Origin: CG2-30-36-16 sp964372115
GTDB lineage: Bacteria > Bacteroidota > Ignavibacteria > Ignavibacteriales > Ignavibacteriaceae
Direction: 5' to 3'
DNA length: 64,000 nucleotides
Assembly (NCBI GenBank): GCA_964372115.1
Contig: CAYJPN010000016.1
Location: 47,231-111,230 of the forward strand
In this document: positions 60,943-64,000 of the stretch, in pieces
How positions within the stretch are numbered: position 1 is the stretch's first letter
Layout of the letters: every line of letters starts with the position of its first letter
Made by a program: the position numbers and the translations under genes
Notes under the pieces: model-generated
Seen by the model: only the letters and a program-made list of their open reading frames with translations
Database searches by the model: none
What the model was told of the DNA's origin: nothing

Positions 60943-62199
60943 TTATGCGGCTGAGCTTATTAAAACATCTTTCGATTTTATAATTAATTTTATAAACGAT
61001 TCCTCATCAAGAAGTTCGTTTGAAATCTTTAGAATATCTTCAACCGTTACGGCATCAATTCCCTTAATTATTTCATCTGTGTGCTTAACGCGGTTAAAGT
61101 ACAATTCGCTTTGTGCCATTCTCATCATCCTGTTTGTAGTACTTTCAAGATGAAGAATAAAACTTCCTTTTAGTGATTCTTTTGCTTTTTTTAACTCGCG
61201 CTCCGAAATTCTTTTTTCCCTAAGCTTTTTAAATTCTTTCATGATGATTGTCAGCGCTTTGTCCATCATCTTTTCGTTTGTGGAAAGATAAACTCCAAAT
61301 GAAGATATATCATAAAACGAATTCAAAAATGAGTTAACCTGGTAGGCTATTCCATTACGCTCGCGCACAGCCTGAAACAGGCGGGAACTGCTCCCCTCAC
61401 CAAGCAGCTGTGTAAGTACTGCCGCTTCATCACGTTTATCTTCTTTACTTCCATAAGTAGTTCTGCCCAGAATGGCGTGAACCTGTTGAATTTCCTTTTC
61501 AATAACTTCTAACTGTGCGGGCAAATTATTTGACCAAATATATTTCCGTTTTAAGCCTGATGATCCGAAATCCTTAAGGAGATATTTTTCTGTAAGTTTA
61601 ACAATCTGTTCATGATCCACCGAACCGGAAGCGGCAATAATTAAACGGTTGGCTGTATATTTTTCTTTTAAATAATTAAAAAGATCTAACTGTGAAAAAT
61701 TTTTTATGTTTTTTTCAGTGCCAATAATTGGCATACTTAAGGGGTTACCCGAATAGATAATCTCTTCAAATTTATCAAAAATCAGTTCCTCCGGGTTGTC
61801 TTCAATATCAAAAAGTTCATCAACAACAACACCAGCTTCCTTTTTTACATCTGCAGGTTTGAATGTGGGATTTTGAACCATATCGGCAAGAACATTAAAG
61901 GTTTTTTGAAGGTGCTCCGAAAGTCCGCGCCCGTAAAAACAAGTGTGCTCTTTTGATGTAAAAGCATTAAGATATCCGCCGCACGATTCAATTTCATCAG
62001 CAATTCGCCTGGCTGAACGTTTGGGCGTTCCCTTAAATAACATATGCTCTATAAAATGACTGATGCCGTTATTTTTGCTGTTTTCATCACGCGAGCCAAC
62101 ATTAAACCAAAATCCAAGTGAAAATGATTTTACATAAGGAATTGTTTCGGATAATATTTTTATGCCGCTCGGCAGGATTGTTTTTTTATATATGTTCAA
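60943..62199 (-). CDS. M16 family zinc metallopeptidase
   Basis: A 418-residue insulinase/processing-peptidase-like protein. The inverted zinc motif is HFIEH (His48, Glu51, His52), with the third ligand Glu128 in the EAGVVVDE block. A second, inactive half with RERNGIAYQVNSF follows, as in the one-chain bacterial forms related to mitochondrial processing peptidase. The start codon appears to be TTG without a strong ribosome binding site. It may degrade peptides in the cytoplasm. Confidence 0.93.
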   Translation of the reverse strand: MNIYKKTILPSGIKILSETIPYVKSFSLGFWFNVGSRDENSKNNGISHFIEHMLFKGTPKRSARRIADEIESCGGYLNAFTSKEHTCFYGRGLSEHLQKTFNVLADMVQNPTFKPADVKKEAGVVVDELFDIEDNPEELIFDKFEEIIYSGNPLSMPIIGTEKNIKNFSQLDLFNYLKEKYTANRLIIAASGSVDHEQIVKLTEKYLLKDFGSSGLKRKYIWSNNLPAQLEVIEKEIQQVHAILGRTTYGSKEDKRDEAAVLTQLLGEGSSSRLFQAVRERNGIAYQVNSFLNSFYDISSFGVYLSTNEKMMDKALTIIMKEFKKLREKRISERELKKAKESLKGSFILHLESTTNRMMRMAQSELYFNRVKHTDEIIKGIDAVTVEDILKISNELLDEESFIKLIIKSKDVLISSAA

Positions 62200-62434
62200 T
62201 TTTTTTTATCTATTTCTTAACTAAAAAAGAGGCATAAAAATAGACAAATCATTTTATGCAAGCAAGAAAACCACGCTAAAGGAATACCCAATAATCTTCA
62301 AGAAATACGCTCATGAAAAATATTTTTTCGTTCCTGTTTTTAATCAATTTAAATTGCCGCCCGTAATTTTTAATTTGAGTCTTTAACAATAGATTATTAA
62401 TTTGTTTTCAAAATTAAATGGCAATTATCTACTT

Positions 62435-62860
62435 ATGAAAACGGTTGTTTTTCTTTGTATAATATTTTTCTTACCTGCGGTTATTTTTTCTCAAACGGAA
62501 AAGACAGTGGGCAATGAACATGATTCGATAAAGACGATAGTTAATTTTAGTTCATTTCTTAATCGTGCTGAATATTTGTCAAATATTTATTCCGAGGAAA
62601 ATCAGTCATCATTTAACTTAGATACCCAAATGCTAAATGATGAAAATTTTGTTTCGCTTAAATTAATGGCTTTAAACAGATCTCAAAAACTAACGGTGAA
62701 CTCTGCTGCGCTTCCTCAAAATATATTAGCTCCCTTATATAATAGTTACATGGAAAATCAAAAATTCAGCATGGTACGGACAATCTTGGGAATGACCCAG
62801 ACTGCCGCTGCGGGTTACCTTGCGTACCGGCACATAAAAAAATATGGATTATTCAAATAA
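62435..62860 (+). CDS. Small exported protein of unknown function
   Basis: A 141-residue protein with a signal peptide (MKTVVFLCIIFFLPAVIFSQ). The mature part is polar, then ends in a weak hydrophobic segment (TAAAGYLAYRHI) and a basic tail. No family is recognised. The ATG at 62435 is chosen because it begins the signal peptide; a TTG 11 codons upstream is less likely. It lies 121 bp before another secreted protein on the same strand. Confidence 0.6.
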   Translation: MKTVVFLCIIFFLPAVIFSQTEKTVGNEHDSIKTIVNFSSFLNRAEYLSNIYSEENQSSFNLDTQMLNDENFVSLKLMALNRSQKLTVNSAALPQNILAPLYNSYMENQKFSMVRTILGMTQTAAAGYLAYRHIKKYGLFK

Positions 62861-62981
62861 CAGTTTTCTCCCGCTTATCTACCGATACACCCGTTCATAA
62901 TAAAACAGCTCACTTTACGAAACAAACATAAAATAACTTCGTCATAAGCATCAGAAAAACAAATTAATTTACGGAGTTATT

Positions 62982-63989
62982 ATGCTGCACAAATTTTTAC
63001 AAATTGTATTAAATACCAAAGGCTGGATGATTTTACTAATTCCAATCTCGGTTCTCACCGCAGCTTGTTCAACAAACGAGATGCAATCGTACGACACACT
63101 AACTATTTCAAACACAGCAAAAAATAGCTCCCTAAGTTTTTATGTAGAGGAAGATGGGGATGATGTTTATTACCAGGCAGAATTTAATGGTGGCAAAATT
63201 GATAATTTGTACAGAAACGGTGTAAGAATTGAAAAAGATAAAATTGACCGGTACAGAGAACTTATTGAAGACAGATTATCCGAACTTGATAGCGATGTAG
63301 CGTGGTCGACAAAAACCGAAAAATGGCACAAAAATGATTTAAGCGAGCTCAAGAAAAGTATGAAAAAGTTGCGCAGCGATGTAAAACATAAAATAAAGAT
63401 TCATATCGATAAGGATTTACTTAAAAAGGAAATGGATTGTATGAAGGATGAGCTCGCTTCATTAAAAAATTTCCGAATTTATATCGATCCAGATATAAAA
63501 TTAGATATGAAAAGACTTAAAGATGATCTGCGGGATATTCATATAGAGACAAATGATTTTGATTTTGATTTCGATTTTGATCCGGGTGAGATTGAAATAG
63601 ATATGAGAAAAATGGAAAAAGAACTTGATAAAGTTAAAAATATAAAAATTGATCTTTCCGGTTTGGATGAATCGATGGCAAATCTTAAAATTGAGATGAA
63701 AGGGTTGGATAAAAAAATGGGCGAACTCAAAATTGAACTGAAAAAACTAAATTCATTTATTGATGCCCTAAAAAAAGAATTATTAAAAGATGGTTATATC
63801 ACAAATGTGGATGAAGAATTTGAAGTGGATTTTTCATCAGATAAAATGGAAATAAATGATGAGCCAATGAGAACAGAACATATTGATAAGTACAAAAAAT
63901 TATACGAAAAGTATATGGGGAAAGTATTAAAAGACGACACCCATTTTAAAAGAGTGTGTAAAACATTTTGTGTAAATGGCGATTTGTAG
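62982..63989 (+). CDS. Lipoprotein with long charged helical region
   Basis: A 335-residue protein. After a hydrophobic leader comes a lipobox LTAAC (Cys29), so it should be a lipoprotein. From about residue 70 onwards it is almost wholly Lys, Asp, Glu, Leu and Ile in heptad-like spacing (for example MKGLDKKMGELKIELKKL), which suggests a long coiled coil, interrupted by an Asp-Phe repeat (DFDFDFDFD, about residues 192-200). The start has GGAG seven bases upstream. No family is recognised; the function is unknown. Confidence 0.75.
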   Translation: MLHKFLQIVLNTKGWMILLIPISVLTAACSTNEMQSYDTLTISNTAKNSSLSFYVEEDGDDVYYQAEFNGGKIDNLYRNGVRIEKDKIDRYRELIEDRLSELDSDVAWSTKTEKWHKNDLSELKKSMKKLRSDVKHKIKIHIDKDLLKKEMDCMKDELASLKNFRIYIDPDIKLDMKRLKDDLRDIHIETNDFDFDFDFDPGEIEIDMRKMEKELDKVKNIKIDLSGLDESMANLKIEMKGLDKKMGELKIELKKLNSFIDALKKELLKDGYITNVDEEFEVDFSSDKMEINDEPMRTEHIDKYKKLYEKYMGKVLKDDTHFKRVCKTFCVNGDL

Positions 63990-64000
63990 AATCATAAAAA

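Noticed and set aside
63555..63584. Repeated GATTTT units as a CRISPR-like or tandem repeat array
   Set aside because: In-frame codon repeat inside a coding gene, without spacers.

Overview
The window comes from a low-GC Gram-negative bacterium of the Bacteroidota/Ignavibacteriota side of the FCB group, most likely an Ignavibacteria relative. Supporting signs: a secreted protein with a type IX (Por) C-terminal sorting tail; a short Bacteroidota-style housekeeping sigma factor; promoters of the TTTG-N20-TAnnTTTG kind typical of that group alongside ordinary Shine-Dalgarno sequences; a DUF4905-like gene; and an adenosylcobalamin-dependent ribonucleotide reductase. The species assignment is inference from protein style, not from a database match.

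Left part (1-20.6 kb, accessory and housekeeping). A minus-strand group holds a DUF4905-like protein, the AMMECR1-like and MEMO-like members of the AmmeMemoRadiSam family (overlapping by 11 bp) and a DUF2520 Rossmann protein. It is followed by a plus-strand secreted pair (predicted outer-membrane protein and lipoprotein), a MgtC/SapB-DUF4010 membrane protein, an AlkA-like DNA glycosylase, a YccF-domain membrane protein, and an ABC-2 exporter operon with a LolA-like periplasmic protein. Next come class II ribonucleotide reductase (nrdJ), an NlpC/P60 lipoprotein just downstream of rpoD, phosphopentomutase (deoB), and a GAF protein with a degenerate GGDEF domain.

Centre (20.6-52.7 kb, almost entirely minus strand). 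engB is followed by one of the largest gene-expression clusters of the genome. Read in the direction of transcription from the right it runs tRNA-Tyr, tRNA-Gly, tRNA-Thr, rpmG, tRNA-Trp, secE, nusG, rplKAJL, rpoBC, a terminator, then the str operon (rpsL, rpsG, fusA, tuf), the S10 and spc operons and the alpha operon to rplQ and a strong terminator. The most unusual item is a complete tRNA-Gln(UUG) gene inserted between rplR and rpsE inside the spc operon. rpmJ and rpmG are too short for ordinary ORF finding but are both present.

Right part (52.8-64 kb). comM (YifB), a T9SS-exported protein, a detached nuoG-nuoH-nuoI segment of respiratory complex I, a class I aminotransferase, an M16 zinc peptidase, and two plus-strand secreted proteins of unknown function, one a coiled-coil-like lipoprotein with an Asp-Phe repeat.

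No transposase, phage gene, CRISPR array, rRNA gene or integrase was seen. Nothing here looks like a large undescribed defence or biosynthetic system. The observations most worth checking are the tRNA embedded in the spc operon, the partial zinc ribbon of bL33, the isolated nuoGHI segment, the AmmeMemo operon without its radical SAM partner, and the unknown secreted pairs.
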